Shown here: piece by piece, positions 45,935 through 58,124 of the stretch
Position numbering within the stretch: position 1 is the first letter of the stretch
Layout: the number at the start of each line of letters is the position of its first letter
Source of the DNA: Deinandra increscens subsp. villosa
Lineage: Eukaryota > Streptophyta > Magnoliopsida > Asterales > Asteraceae
Assembly (NCBI GenBank): GCA_039602395.1
Contig: JBCNJP010000017.1
Location: 21,182,836 to 21,246,835, forward strand
Reading direction: 5' to 3'
Length of the DNA: 64,000 nt
The notes under the pieces: generated by a model
Databases searched by the model: none
The model's input: the letters and a program-made list of their open reading frames with translations, nothing else
Told to the model about the DNA's origin: nothing
Position numbers and translations under genes: made by a program

Positions 45935-45939
45935 ATATG

Positions 45940-46111
45940 GTCACGTATATTTGTGTTTTAGCCACATATATTTGGGAAGAAAAAAAAAGTGACCAAAAGG
46001 TTGTTGAAATCAGATGTGTCCTTACTATACACGTGGCCAATTTAAAACCTATTACAAATTATTAATTACAAATCAAATAAAATTCAATTACAAGTCGAAT
46101 ACAAATGAAAT
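45940..46111. mobile_element. Continuation of the CACTA element
   Basis: GTCACGTATATTTGTGTTTTAGCC continues the sixth tandem unit exactly where 35949 broke off. The array then degrades into AT-rich sequence and the gap starts. Confidence 0.75.
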
Positions 46112-46611
46112 NNNNNNNNNNNNNNNNNNNNNNNNNNNNNNNNNNNNNNNNNNNNNNNNNNNNNNNNNNNNNNNNNNNNNNNNNNNNNNNNNNNNNNNNN
46201 NNNNNNNNNNNNNNNNNNNNNNNNNNNNNNNNNNNNNNNNNNNNNNNNNNNNNNNNNNNNNNNNNNNNNNNNNNNNNNNNNNNNNNNNNNNNNNNNNNNN
46301 NNNNNNNNNNNNNNNNNNNNNNNNNNNNNNNNNNNNNNNNNNNNNNNNNNNNNNNNNNNNNNNNNNNNNNNNNNNNNNNNNNNNNNNNNNNNNNNNNNNN
46401 NNNNNNNNNNNNNNNNNNNNNNNNNNNNNNNNNNNNNNNNNNNNNNNNNNNNNNNNNNNNNNNNNNNNNNNNNNNNNNNNNNNNNNNNNNNNNNNNNNNN
46501 NNNNNNNNNNNNNNNNNNNNNNNNNNNNNNNNNNNNNNNNNNNNNNNNNNNNNNNNNNNNNNNNNNNNNNNNNNNNNNNNNNNNNNNNNNNNNNNNNNNN
46601 NNNNNNNNNNN
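46112..46611. other. Assembly gap (500 N)
   Basis: Exactly 500 N, between the CACTA element and a gypsy integrase relic, so a junction is hidden in it. Confidence 0.98.
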
Positions 46612-47378
46612 CTCAGACTGACGTTCAGAGTGAGAGGACCAATCAAACGCTCGAGGATATGGTCAAGGCTTATGTGATTAATTTCGGTAAAACCGTTGGG
46701 ATATTCCCCTGCTATTGGCCGAATTTTCCTACAATAATATCTATCACACAAGTATAAAGGATGCATCATTTAAGGCACTATATGGAAGGAAGTGTCGGAC
46801 ACCGATTTGTTAGATGGAGGTTAAGGACAACCAACTCACTGGTCCAGAACTCATCCATGAAACCACAGAATAGATTGTCCAAGTACATAACATACTGAAA
46901 CTTGCGCGTAATCGTTAGAAGAGACGTTAGAATTCCAGGTGGGAGACAAGGTCATGCTTAAGGTCTCTCCCTAGACAAGGGTTATTCTTTTAAGCAAACG
47001 GTGTAAGATTAACCCAAGATACATTTTGAAGTCCTAGCTAGGATCGGTCGAGTAGCTTATCGACTTCAGTTACGGCAGGAACTCAGTGGTTTGCACGATG
47101 TTTTCCATGTATCAAATCTGAAGAAGTGTCTATCAGATAAGACACACATCGTACCACTCGTGGAGGTTCAGATCGACGATCAGCTTCATTTTAGCGAAGA
47201 ACCAATCGAGGTTAGGGACCGCAAGGTTAAGCGGATGAAGCAAAGTTGCATTCCCATAATGAAGGTACGATGGAACTCAATGCAAGGACTAGGGTTTACT
47301 TGGGAACACGAGGATCAAATGCAGCGCAAGTATCCATATCGATTCGAGACTACACCTATCACAGTCGGCAAATACTGA
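46612..47378 (+). pseudogene. Integrase C-terminus and chromodomain of a third chromovirus
   Basis: After the gap, the frame reads TDVQSERTNQTLEDMV, then YGRKCRTPIC with a stop, and further stops and shifts. The last part is open from 47091: DVFHVSNLKKCLSD and a chromodomain-like end (MKVRWNSMQGLGFTWEHEDQ). It is older and more decayed than the other two copies. It ends at TGA 47376-47378. Confidence 0.75.
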
Positions 47379-47413
47379 ATTTCAGGACGAAATTCTTTTC
47401 AACAGGGGGAGTA

Positions 47414-48500
47414 TGTGACAACTTTATGATTTCTAGGTCATTCCCCCTCTTGATATTCCAATGTACATGCATTACATATTCATTAGACTTTCATTTTCAT
47501 AATTAAGGTCTTGCATTTCATAGTGAAATCCATCATTTCATCTCAAGCATCGACAATTCGATAAATTACCGGGTCACACACGCGGTATAACCGACACATA
47601 CACGAACGTTGGTGGCTTTTCAATAAAAAATTTATGTTAAATATTTCATGGTCTATATATATTTTAGTATTAAATATATATGTACTCGCGTTTTTAGATA
47701 ATGTAAACTTCTACCATGTTGAACCATTAAAATAAAAATACTTTTATTATTAAATATGTTTTTAGTAAAAGAAAACTTTTTTCACTTGCGTTTGATTTAT
47801 ACCAGCAATACCCGAAAAAGTATCCGGTATGACTGAACTTTGTGGGTAAAATACCCACACCAAAACAAATCTTTTACAAGATCCTCATTTGAGAACTTAT
47901 GAAAAACCACACCTTTGTCCCATGTATATTATCCAGGTCCCATCCATTTAACCAAGAGGTTTGAAATGGTTTGAACCACCCTTTTAACTCATTCTTCTAC
48001 TATAAATAAGAGGCTTATCTTAACCTTTTCTTCACACCTTCAAACAACACAAACACACTTTCCACTCTTGCTCCTTACTCGGCCGTAAATCAGCCCCAAA
48101 CCCCCTCATTTTCGAAATTTCTAAGGGATTTTCAAGTTCATACTTCAAGTGTTCAAGTGTTGGTTCAACCCTCAAATCTCCTACTCCTTCTCCTTGCTTG
48201 ATAAAATGAGAAAACATACATTCTTTCATATTTTATAATTCTTTTAAAACTATGTTGGATTATGTTTCTAACCGAAGGTTATGATGAATCTTTCATCTAC
48301 AAGACATGCATGTGTTTTGTAAAACAAAGTAATTTTGTTACATAAACTTGGATTTTAATAAAGTTATTAAATAACTAAGTAATGGTACATAGGTACGAGA
48401 TATGTAAATATGTTGGTGATTTATTGTTATGTTAGACTAAACACGTACAAAAGTTGAAGTAAACTTTGCAAGACAAACTAAACCAGGCTTAAAAATTTCT
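47414..48500 (+). repeat. 3' LTR (end uncertain) of the third chromovirus
   Basis: Purine tract AACAGGGGGAGTA is followed by TGTGACAACTTTATG, an LTR-type opening. TATAAATAAG at 48001-48010 with a leader-like CT-rich stretch looks like the LTR promoter. I could not find the closing ...CA with a target duplication; the end given is approximate. Confidence 0.5.
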
Positions 48501-49460
48501 AAAAAAGTAGTGATATTTGGTAGTTTTGACTTTTGGTTTGACTTTTATTTACTAGTTTTTTTTTTCTTTTTTTTTTTTAACAGCACTTTCAATAAAAAAC
48601 CACCAACCAAGCAAAGATCTAGGAGGGGCAAAGGGAAACAAACAAAACAACAACAGCGTACATATCAAAAGCAACCCATGTATCCCAATTCAAGTCCCAC
48701 AATTTCATTATAAAACACCATTTTTTTCTTCCTATTGAAGTTTAACTCTTCAACAAGAATAACAAGATCCTCAATGTCAAAGGCATAAATGCGGAAACAC
48801 CACACCATCTATTCACCATAAGCCAAATATTAGCCGCCACCCAACACCCGATTAGGAGATGATTGGTTGATTAGTTAAAACGATCCATATTAATGTTCAT
48901 AAAGTGTTAAAATCTTTGTTGAATGGGTATATTATGTTGGTTGGCAAAATGTTACTAGTTAGGGTAACTTTTATAGAATACTGGATTATTTATAAATGTT
49001 GGTGAATTTTAAAAAAAAGAAATGATTTTAGGTTGATATCATGAAAAGTGAAAACTGAACCATGGCTTCGTGGTTTGAAAGGATTTTTTTAAGTGTTATA
49101 TACGTACCTTGGTTGGGGTATATCTTTTTGTTGGAGAAAAATACTACAAGGCTGGAAACTTTTATAAAAATAGTGTTTATAAAGTTAGTGATTTTTTTTA
49201 TTAAATTAAGGTTTTGGACCCATAAGGTAAAATTCCACCCATAATGGTTTAATGGATTAGTTTTCATAAGAACTAAACTATATAGTGATTTGAGCATCTA
49301 AATATTAAGTTGGACTTCTTAATATTTGTTTTGGACTTGCAAATATTATTTTGGGTTTTGATATCCACAAAGATGTATATGTTTTTATATTAAATATTCT
49401 TTACAATTGAAAATTATCTGAGTGATTATTTATAAAATAGTATGATATTGTTTCATATTT
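48501..49460. other. AT-rich spacer
   Basis: T-rich runs (48555-48580) and AT-rich sequence. No gene or named element was recognised. Confidence 0.4.
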
Positions 49461-49846
49461 AATTTTTAGATGTTATCCATGCCCACAATCATAAAAGGAG
49501 TAAAAAGTACAAAAAAACGAAGAAAAAGACAAAAGACTCCTTATTTCAGACCAGACACGGGCTGTACCTCGCTTGCAGATACGACAAAGTGCTTAACTTT
49601 CGGTAATAGGCACGTGGTTGTATATTCTCTTATAACACGACCTGTGCCTCTGTTGGCCATGGAGCCTGCCTCCTGACACAAGATCGTAGTACAAAGATTT
49701 GGAGAATCCAAAGATTCGTTGACTTTTGGCCAGGCATAGGTTGTGCCTCGCCAGGCAAGAGTCGTGCCTCATCCAAGTCATGGAGTCTATAAATATATTG
49801 GCTCGTCACTTTCCAACTTACTCAATTCTCCCCCCCCCCCCCCCCC
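49461..49846 (+). repeat. Possible LTR or promoter fragment with GTGCCTCG words and a 17-base poly-C
   Basis: TATAAATATA at 49788-49797 lies 33 bases before a run of 17 C (49830-49846). Upstream the words GTACCTCGCT, TGTGCCTCGCC and CGTGCCTCATCC recur, like the motif arrays of other retrotransposons here. No ends or coding part were identified. Confidence 0.35.
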
Positions 49847-50563
49847 TTTAGAGTTTTAATTTTTGAGCAATTTGTTTTCAAGCTTTCATTTATATTGAAA
49901 GTTTATTATTGGCACTTAAAAACAAAACGTGCCTTGTGTATCATTGACCATTTCTGCCCTCAAAAGCACATTAATCGGTAAGTAACAACCGGTTAAATGA
50001 TGATGATTTGTTTTGACAATGATTCCTTTCTCATGGAAAGTGATGCATTCGTGTTTTTATGTCTATCTAAAATCACGTTATTCTCGCGCGAGCGGTTTAG
50101 TGGTATTGGTTTGAGATTATGGGTTGGTACTATTTTGCCACTTTGTAGATGCGAGAGCAATGCGTTAGTGTTAACAGTTTGTCGAGACTGCTACAAATAC
50201 CTAACTTACATTTGTAGTGAGGTAAGCTTAGGGTATCGAACCAAGGAAATCTATGGTTATTCGCTAGTTGACTAAATTACTAACTAGATTAAACCTAAGT
50301 CACTTAACCTAATTTGCTGAAATGGAAAAATGCCTCTTAGTTGTTTTGCTTGGATTGATTAACTTAACACTAAATTAACTACTAACAATTACTTGGTTTT
50401 AACTTATATGACTTAAAGGTAATCACTTTAAGATCTGGCCTAGTAAATTACTGATTTCGCACTTCGGGAATCTAGCCTAGAAATCACATAGGCATGGTTG
50501 TTTAAAAATATTTATTCAACCTAACCAACTGATTATTATGCACGTACTTAGTATAGTCCTAGA
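49847..50563. other. Spacer, probably part of an old gypsy element
   Basis: No ORF. The wording GGGTATCGAACCAAGG (about 50232) is common in LTRs of non-chromoviral gypsy elements, and this sequence would be continuous with 54623 onward before the solo LTR inserted. Confidence 0.35.
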
Positions 50564-50568
50564 GCTAT

Positions 50569-50965
50569 TGTAACACCCCAAAATGTCATAAACTCGAATT
50601 ATATACGTGTGTTATACATGTTAAGTAGCTAAAACGTATATCGATATGGTTTATGGGTTGATAAATGGGTAAAGGGAAATGAATTTCAAATACTATACGT
50701 GTTTATATTATAGATACATATGATATATGTGCTAGATAGCTAAACGTGATGAAACGTATAAAAATGCATGTTTACCCATTAACGGGTTATAAATTGATAA
50801 AAAAGATAAGGTTATATGAATAATACACATGTTGGTTAATTGATACATATTTTATATCAAAGATAATTGATATACATGATATCAAAATGAACTATATGTT
50901 TTTAGAAGTTAGAAATAAATAATAATCGGAGGAAAATACAGTTACACGATTATATTATGTGTAAG

Positions 50966-51012
<47 letters not shown>

Positions 51013-54000
51013 TAATGACTTAAATGCATATGAAATATTCATTTGATGAATATATATGTGGTAATACGTGTTAGAATAGTTAAACATGTGAAAATAAATA
51101 AGAACCTATTTATACGTTGAAATAATAAATACATAACGTATACGAGTATTATGCATATTTATATGTATTTATAGGAACCCGAGACTTAGAAGTTATTATA
51201 AATGTGTCCTAAAGTGAAACGGATCATGAAATAATAAGTATATGGAAATAGAGGGGCTAAAATATAAATTGATGAAAATATATATTTAAATATACGAAAG
51301 TATATAAACCTTATTAAAGGTATCCCGAGCCCTAAAAATATTAGAATTATGTCCCATAATGTTTTGGTACATAAAATGATAAAGGAATAAAAGTTAGATG
51401 GGCTAAAGTGCAAAATTGTGAAAAATATATATATAAAGAAATATATATACGTATGTATACGTATATCAGCGAGCGTCTCCCGAGCCTTAGAAACTTTTAT
51501 AAATATGCCCCATAATGATTTGAAGCATAAAATAATAGTTTGATAGAAGTTTGAGGCTTAAAACGTAAATATAAAGCTAAGGGTCTAAAACTTCCAATGT
51601 ACCAAAGTACATCGCGGGTCGCGAAGGGCCGAAGGCCGGTTGTCGCATACCGCCGCCCAAATCTAGTCGCAGATTGCGACCAGCAGCTTAGTCACGAACG
51701 TGGAGGCCAAGTTTGATATGATTCGTGTCGTTTCGATGCAATTAGTCACTAAGGACACGTATTAGACTCTCCTGCGCACCTCCTCACTATAAATAACGGA
51801 TTCAATCGGACCAAATTCCTCACCAATTTCTTGATTCTTCACCCTAAAAACCCTAAAACGAACTGCAACCTTCATCTGTGCAATTAGACTAGCTCGTTTG
51901 GAGTTAGAAGCTAAAATTCAGCAGTCAAGCATCATTAGGTATGACTAAAAGCCCTAAAACAAACTGCAACCTTCATCTGTGCAATTAGACTAGCTCGTTT
52001 GGAGTTAGAAGCTAAAATTCAGCAGTCAAGCATCATTAGGTATGACTAAAAGCCCTAAGTTTATTTGACAATTGGAAAAGGTTTGGTTAAGGTTTTGTTA
52101 ACGGGTCAAAATTAGGGTTTTCGTAACGTTACTCTGCCCAAATTGACAATTGGAAAAGGTTTGGTTAAGGTTTTGTTAACGGGTCAAAATTAGGGTTTTC
52201 GTAACGTTACTCTGCCCAAATTGACTAAACGATGTTGAATTAAGCTTTGATCTTTTAAAGGATATTATAAAAGGTTATAATGGGTAATAACCTAAGTTGG
52301 TTTGAATTAATAATGAGTTTTGATAATAAAACGAGAAATTCATGAAATTAGGGTTTCTAAACATGATTATTTAATATAAAATAATCCGAAAGGTATTGGG
52401 ACTTGATTTTTTGTATGGCAACATGTTTTTATATATATTAAGTATATATGAAGTTAAAATGGATAAATATTAAAGTATTGAATATACCGAGTTAATCGGA
52501 TATATAGAAGTTCGTGCGGACCGGAAGTGTAAACGCCTGTACATTGGGGTTTCTGGCAAAGTGGGGGTGTCGCATAAATCCTAATTGGGAACTGGCATAC
52601 CTCACTGGGCGATCCTGGAGTGAGCGTTTACTTATAGGAATGCGCGTCTTCATATTATCGTTAAAAGAAAAGGATAACTGCCTAGAGGGCATTTTGGTCA
52701 TTTTGACTTTTAAAAAGGGATGAACTTAATAGTTGAATATTATTAAGATAATAAGATGTTATAATAAATATAGGATGTGTTTATTGTATCAAACCTTGCG
52801 TTAACGCCATACAATACGCGATTAGGTTTAATTGGAAGGCATAACAGAGGTTTTGCCTGAATTAACTGTTTAAGAGAATAAGGTGAGTTCTATGAGTTCA
52901 CTCTTTAAATATTTTAAATGTTTTAAATATTTCGGGCTGATTTACATACACGTGCTATGAAAATAGCTTCAAATGGTTTATAATCGAAATATTGCCTAAT
53001 TTAACTATTAGAATTGTTAAATGGTTTTTGATTGATATATACATGAAAAGTTATGAAAAGTTTTTTGAAAATGTTATGAAACGGTTATTGATGAAATGCT
53101 TTACAGTATTAAACTGTTAAATGATTGTTGATTTGAAATATACTTGAAAAGGTTGTGATAATAGTCACTAATGAAATGTCCTAAACTGTTAAAATCCTAT
53201 ATTGCTTTATAAAAGATATATATGAGAAATGTTAAGGAAATGTGTTAAAATGTATTTTACATATACGTGAAATGTTTTAAGGCCTATAACTGTCTGAATG
53301 ATGATTACCTGTTATAAACTGTTTTCGGGAAAGTTATAATAAACGGGTAATGTAAAGGATGAAACTTGATATAAAGTTTTGAGAAACGAAAAATGTGAAT
53401 ATTTGTCTAAGCTTGCGTATGCGAATAAGTGTCGGGTAAGAATAATCTTATTGACCTTGTTATGATTATAAGGTGTAATATATACTGGGATGATCCTATA
53501 TCATATCCATTTGTATTTAAGGTGTGGTGGATACGCTGCAGTACTTCCTATATATAAACGCCTATAATACAATAGGAAATGTTACAGATTTAGTCCAGTG
53601 TAGGTTTCACTAAAGTTTGAACGAGACCAATAACATTATATTTATGAAACGCTTATTTTCATATACGGGTGATGGATTGGTGTTGAAAAGATTATGAGTC
53701 CAAATACAAGGGTTATATAAATGGACTTCTGAAAGGGTTGAAAAACTTTAATCTAAGCGGATATTGTCTATGTAAGAAGGAAGACTGTGGTTGTACAACT
53801 AGAAGCGGGGAATGACGGTTCTCTGGGGTAGCGACGGCTGCTTATAATATTTCGTATAACTCTTTTATGTTTTATACCTAATTATTATTTGCACAAGAGG
53901 GGGTCTATTAAACCCAGAGTACTTTGAGTACTAAACGGTTTAAAGGTTATGTTTTGGTATAACACTGTTACGTTTATACCTGTTAAAAGGTTAAACGGTT

Positions 54001-54617
54001 AAAAGGTTTAACGGTTAAATGATTAAACGGTGAAATGGTTAAATGGAGAAATGGTTAAATGATTAAATGAATGAATGTTTTGATATAACTCCGTTTTTTA
54101 CTTGATAAATGTTTAATGGTTATATTTTGGTATAATGCTTATACCTGATAAATGTTTAAAGACTAATGGTTTTAAAAGTTATAGTATAATTCTGTTATGT
54201 TTTATACTTGATAAATGTTTGATAAAAGAGGGCCGTTAGGCCCAAGCGTTGCAATAAACTTTCGAGGCAAAGGTAACGCTTTTGAAATACGTAGAACTCA
54301 CCAGCGTAAGGTGGTCTTTCCAAAAACATATGTATGTCAGGTAATGACTATGTTTAAGATAGCAAGGAAATGACTCTGGTGAGGACAGACTAGGTGGGCA
54401 AGCTATCAGGAAAGGACTCGGTAGTGAACTGGCAATAGACATAGATAAGACCTAATTATTAAATTATGTTGTATCTTCCTTACTGTTGTACTTGGCATAG
54501 ATATTAAATGAAAAGTTTTTAATTTCCGCTGCTCAGTAATCTCTGGTGTACCATGTGTTCATGAGTAAATCCAATTAGTGACCCCTTCTGGAGCCAAGTC
54601 TGGAAGTGGGCGTCACA
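50569..54617 (+). repeat. Solo LTR, 4049 bp, Tekay-type
   Basis: GCTAT at 50564-50568 and 54618-54622 flanks a segment that opens TGTAACACCCCAAAAT and closes GTGGGCGTCACA, with no internal retrotransposon coding. This is what remains after recombination between the two LTRs of one element. It holds a TATA box (TATAAATAA, 51788-51796), GC-rich motif clusters (TCGCGGGTCGCG, GTCGCAGATTGCGAC at 51610-51685), an AT microsatellite (about 50974-51010), two adjacent tandem duplications and an AAACGGTTAAA minisatellite (about 53985-54070). Strand follows the LTR opening. Confidence 0.85.
51851..52220 (+). repeat. Two adjacent tandem duplications (101 bp and 78 bp) in the solo LTR
   Basis: A 101-bp unit starting CCCTAAAAC is present at 51851 and 51952 with one mismatch seen. 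A 78-bp unit starting TTGACAATTGG is present at 52065 and 52143 with none seen. They lie just downstream of the putative transcription start. Confidence 0.85.
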
Positions 54618-54622
54618 GCTAT

Positions 54623-56178
54623 GCTTAGAAAGGTAGTCCGGGAGCGGGGGGTATGAACAATAACAACCAATCGGAATCAATTGAGCAAGCATACACTGAA
54701 TTAATGATTGTCACAAATCACAAATCCATCCAACAGTAGAAACCCTAGTTTGAAAATCAGAAAAACACTAACCTTCACCAAAAGTGGTTACAAAGAGAAT
54801 TAGCCAGACATGGCAAAAATCGAGAAAACAGAGATTAAATAAATAGCCATGAAATCAAAGTCGAATGCTTGAAATAGTCACCGAATGCTTAAAATCTTCT
54901 GGAATTCGTAACCAGCAGCCTAAAGTCGTCGAAGATGGCAAAAGAAAACATCTGATGTCCTCCGATTGGCTTAAATATCCAAACCGTAAATTTCTGCCGA
55001 CTTCACACTCGTCGCGTGTCGCGACGGTCTTCATGTTTAAGTCTCGCGCCACGATATCGCCAAAAAAGTCGGGACCCAATTTGTAGACATGGGTCGTGTC
55101 GTGAAGAGAAAGTCTAAACCTCGAGACACGATCTCCCTTGATTTCCAGAATTCTTCATAACTTTAACCCTTGAATCCATCCAGATTTCTTCACGTTAACG
55201 CTTCAACCTGAAATATCCAAAACTACGCAACGTGATGTTTTCCAACTAGATATAAACCACAAAAACAGGGAATTAAGAATGATAATACGCTGTAAATTAC
55301 TATCACATCCCCATACTTGTCTTTTTTTCGTCTCGAAAAAACGGCAACAGGATCATAGCTAGGAAACTAACTCAAACCAGTACAAATTCAAACATATTTA
55401 GTTTAATTCACATATACACAATCTGATTGCAATCATCGGTATTTCGATCTGACTAAACCCAACTACTGATTACATAGGCCCCTAATATCATCAATTAAAT
55501 TTCATTTTTATTTTCACTACCATATCAATCTACCCAATGTTTCCCACACTTAGTAAGCCATAAGTATATCTAATCCCGTCTCAAAACTTCAAGGTAAAGG
55601 TACAACCATGTAAATTGACCTACCACTCTAAACAAAATAGTCGTCTATATCGTAAATAATGGAAATGAATAATGATGGATGAAAGGAACTTTGAACTTCA
55701 TTTATTTATTTCCTACTACTACTATCATTTTAATTTCTTTTTCAATTTTTACATTTTTTTATAATTATTACATTGCAATTTAAATATCAAGCAATTAAGG
55801 TCTAGACCCAGAATCTCACCGGAGGCACCGTTAGAGAGTCACTATCCCCCTTTCTAGTAAATTGGGTGTTGAATCAAAACCTCATCCATAGGCGCATCAA
55901 ACGAGCTTGTAACCCGAGAGGTAGCACGTATAGTATTGGCCCTTTCATTGCCATCTATTTATGTATTTAATTAATTAACTACTAAACAAAACTCAAGATG
56001 GAAAACGGAATGGGGCGCCATTATTTCTCGGATTTGCTTTCGCAAAAAGATCATAATGTGCAAGGTAATTTCCAATATATACGACTATTTAGCCTAAAGT
56101 GGTCCTCGCGTCCTATTTTTTTTTACAGTTTCAGCATCCCTAGTAACTCCTAAGACGGAACCCACTATGGCATCATGA
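54623..56178. other. Spacer with GTCGCG-type motifs, possible gypsy remnant
   Basis: GC-rich words (CGTCGCGTGTCGCGACGG at about 55008, CGCGCCACGATATCGCC at about 55045, GAGACACGATCTCCC at 55123) sit in AT-rich sequence without an ORF. CATCCCCATACTTGTC near 55306 also recalls gypsy LTRs. Unproven. Confidence 0.35.
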
Positions 56179-56187
56179 TTTTATTCA

Positions 56188-56548
56188 GGAAAATTGGATT
56201 CTAATAATACAAGTTATTTCCATTTGGCTGAGAATAATACGAATTAATGAAATTGTCCACAATAATACAAGTTATTCAAGTATTGGCCCATAATGATATG
56301 CCGTCTGTTTTTTTTTTAACGGGGTTAAATATCTGCCTACGTGGCAGATGATGTGGCAAGCCACGCAGGGGTAAAGGCTTGCCACATCATCTGCCATGTA
56401 GGCGGATATTTAACCCCGTTAAAAAAAACAGACGGCATATCATTATGGGCCAATACTTGAATAACTGGTATTATTGTGGGCAATTTCGTTAATTCGTATT
56501 ATTCTCGGCCAAATGAAAATAACTTGTATTATTAGAATCCAATTTTCC
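56188..56548. mobile_element. Palindromic MULE-type MITE, 361 bp, 9-bp target duplication
   Basis: The left arm starting GGAAAATTGGATTC and the right arm ending GAATCCAATTTTCC are near-perfect inverted copies over almost the whole length, with a short centre near 56365-56385. TTTTATTCA flanks it at 56179-56187 and 56549-56557. A 9-bp duplication points to Mutator-type transposase. A transcript would fold into a hairpin of about 170 bp. No coding. Confidence 0.85.
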
Positions 56549-57014
56549 TTTTATTCAATTAATACCAATTATTAACGTGCTAAGGGATATTTAAGCACTA
56601 TGATGAGCTAGGCCTACCAATGCATCACAAATCAAATGTGTATTTTACCTCTTCGCAACTCGCAACTTTTATTTATTTGTTTCAAAATCAGCTCCCAACT
56701 GTACTATCATTTCCCGTGTATTTGCAAATAATTCCAAAGACATTTTTTTTTATTTTTTCAGACTAAAAGAAACTAAACTATCTAAAAATGAAAAAATCAT
56801 TTTGGGTTTTTGTATATTTCTTTTTTTTATATTTTTTTATATTTTTCCAAATAGATCAATACTACCTAAAAATAAAAAACTAAAACGTCATGTCTCCTCC
56901 CCACAGTTGAGTTCAACATTGTCCTCAATGTGATAGAAAGAAACACGCACAACAAATATAACCACCTTTTCCGATTATCACACATTCTAATTATCAAAAA
57001 CATACCCGTCATAA

Positions 57015-57017
<3 letters not shown>
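56549..57017 (-). other. Spacer with a possible gypsy (Tat/Athila-type) 3' relic
   Basis: On the minus strand around 56935-56890 CATTGAGGACAATGTTGAAC runs into a purine-rich stretch, CTGTGGGGAGGAG. This wording is often found just after pol in non-chromoviral gypsy elements. No ORF supports it. T- and A-rich low-complexity runs fill the rest. Confidence 0.3.

Positions 57018-57080
<63 letters not shown>
57018..57080. repeat. (AT)n microsatellite
   Basis: About 25 AT units (57018-57070) followed by ACACACACAC. Confidence 0.95.
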
Positions 57081-57081
<1 letters not shown>

Positions 57082-57290
57082 TCCACAAAAAACACTACAT
57101 CCAATACAGATCGATCTGGGGCGTCCATCAAGATCATCCTACAGCCAAGATCTATGGTGTTTTCGCCTATGGTGTTTTTTCCCCCCTGAAAAAACGCCAT
57201 AGGCGAAAACACCATAGATCTTAGCCATTGGATGATCTTGATGGACGCCCCAGATCGATCCACATTGGATGTAGTGTTTTTTGTGGATGT
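57079..57290. mobile_element. Second palindromic hairpin element, 212 bp
   Basis: Left arm ACATCCACAAAAAACACTAC and right arm GTAGTGTTTTTTGTGGATGT are exact inverted ends. The arms stay complementary through GGGGCGTCCATCAAGATC to a centre near 57175-57195. The target duplication is unclear because it lies in AT repeats. Foldback MITE of unknown superfamily. Confidence 0.7.
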
Positions 57291-57315
57291 AGGATAACTC
57301 GACTATATATATATA

Positions 57316-57964
57316 TGTAGGATTATGATCATGTAATAGTAAGCGTATGTCCGAAAATTATTTAAGCCTACGGGGTCACACGTCTCGACACCAAATGTAT
57401 TAATATTAATTAATGGTTAATTAATATTTATCACGAACATTTAACGAGGTTTCGTTAAAAACTGACAGTTAATTGTTAACAGAGGGGTGTTAGTTGTAAT
57501 TAGAGAGAGTTGGATTTGGATTACAATTGAGAGAAGGATATGGATAAAGCCTCTAGGCCGATTTCGACTAGGGCTCTATGCCTATCCCTATCTTGTTCTC
57601 CAAGTATCCAAACACTATAAATAAACCCTCTGGGTTTAAGGTTTAGTTGCTGCTTTTATCAGATAAAAGAAAACCCTAATCTCTCTCTATTCTCTCTTGA
57701 TTTCGGCAACAAGGAAAACCCTAGGGGTTTCGGTTCTTGTGTGGTTCGACCAAGTCTACATCAAGAGGAGTTCGTGATCGGTTGCTAGCACATAGCATTG
57801 GTGTGTCGTGTGTGCGATCGTAGAGGGATTTGTATCAAATCCTCCAAGACATCAAGTCAATCCGAGCTCATAAGGTAAACATGTTCTATCCGGTTAGTTA
57901 GATTAATTCATAGGTTTCTTTCCGCTGCGTACTCGTGTTTTGATAATAGTTATATAACCCAACA
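57316..57964 (+). repeat. 5' LTR of copia element C (left edge approximate), with PBS
   Basis: The right edge is firm: ...ATAACCCAACA, one base, then primer site TGGTATCACGAGCC at 57966-57979. The left edge at TGTAGGATTATG is inferred. TATAAATAA at 57616-57624 is a good TATA box, followed by CT-rich leader. The 3' LTR lies beyond the window. Confidence 0.65.
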
Positions 57965-58124
57965 GTGGTATCACGAGCCACCTATGATTTTAATGAATTA
58001 CCGGGAATAAAACTTGGAAGGGGGGTAACCAAAACAAGATTCTAGCTTTTCGATTCATTTAAAAATCGTGTTTTACAATTGGAAAAGGTTTCGCAATTGG
58101 TAAAAACGAAAAAAATTCGATGGA

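Noticed and set aside
49830..49846. Poly-C run as a regulatory quadruplex
   Set aside because: A single homopolymer in AT-rich sequence may be a polymerase or assembly artefact; not enough to claim a function.
56930..57263. Tyr/Ile repeat ORFs
   Set aside because: Translations of the AT microsatellite.
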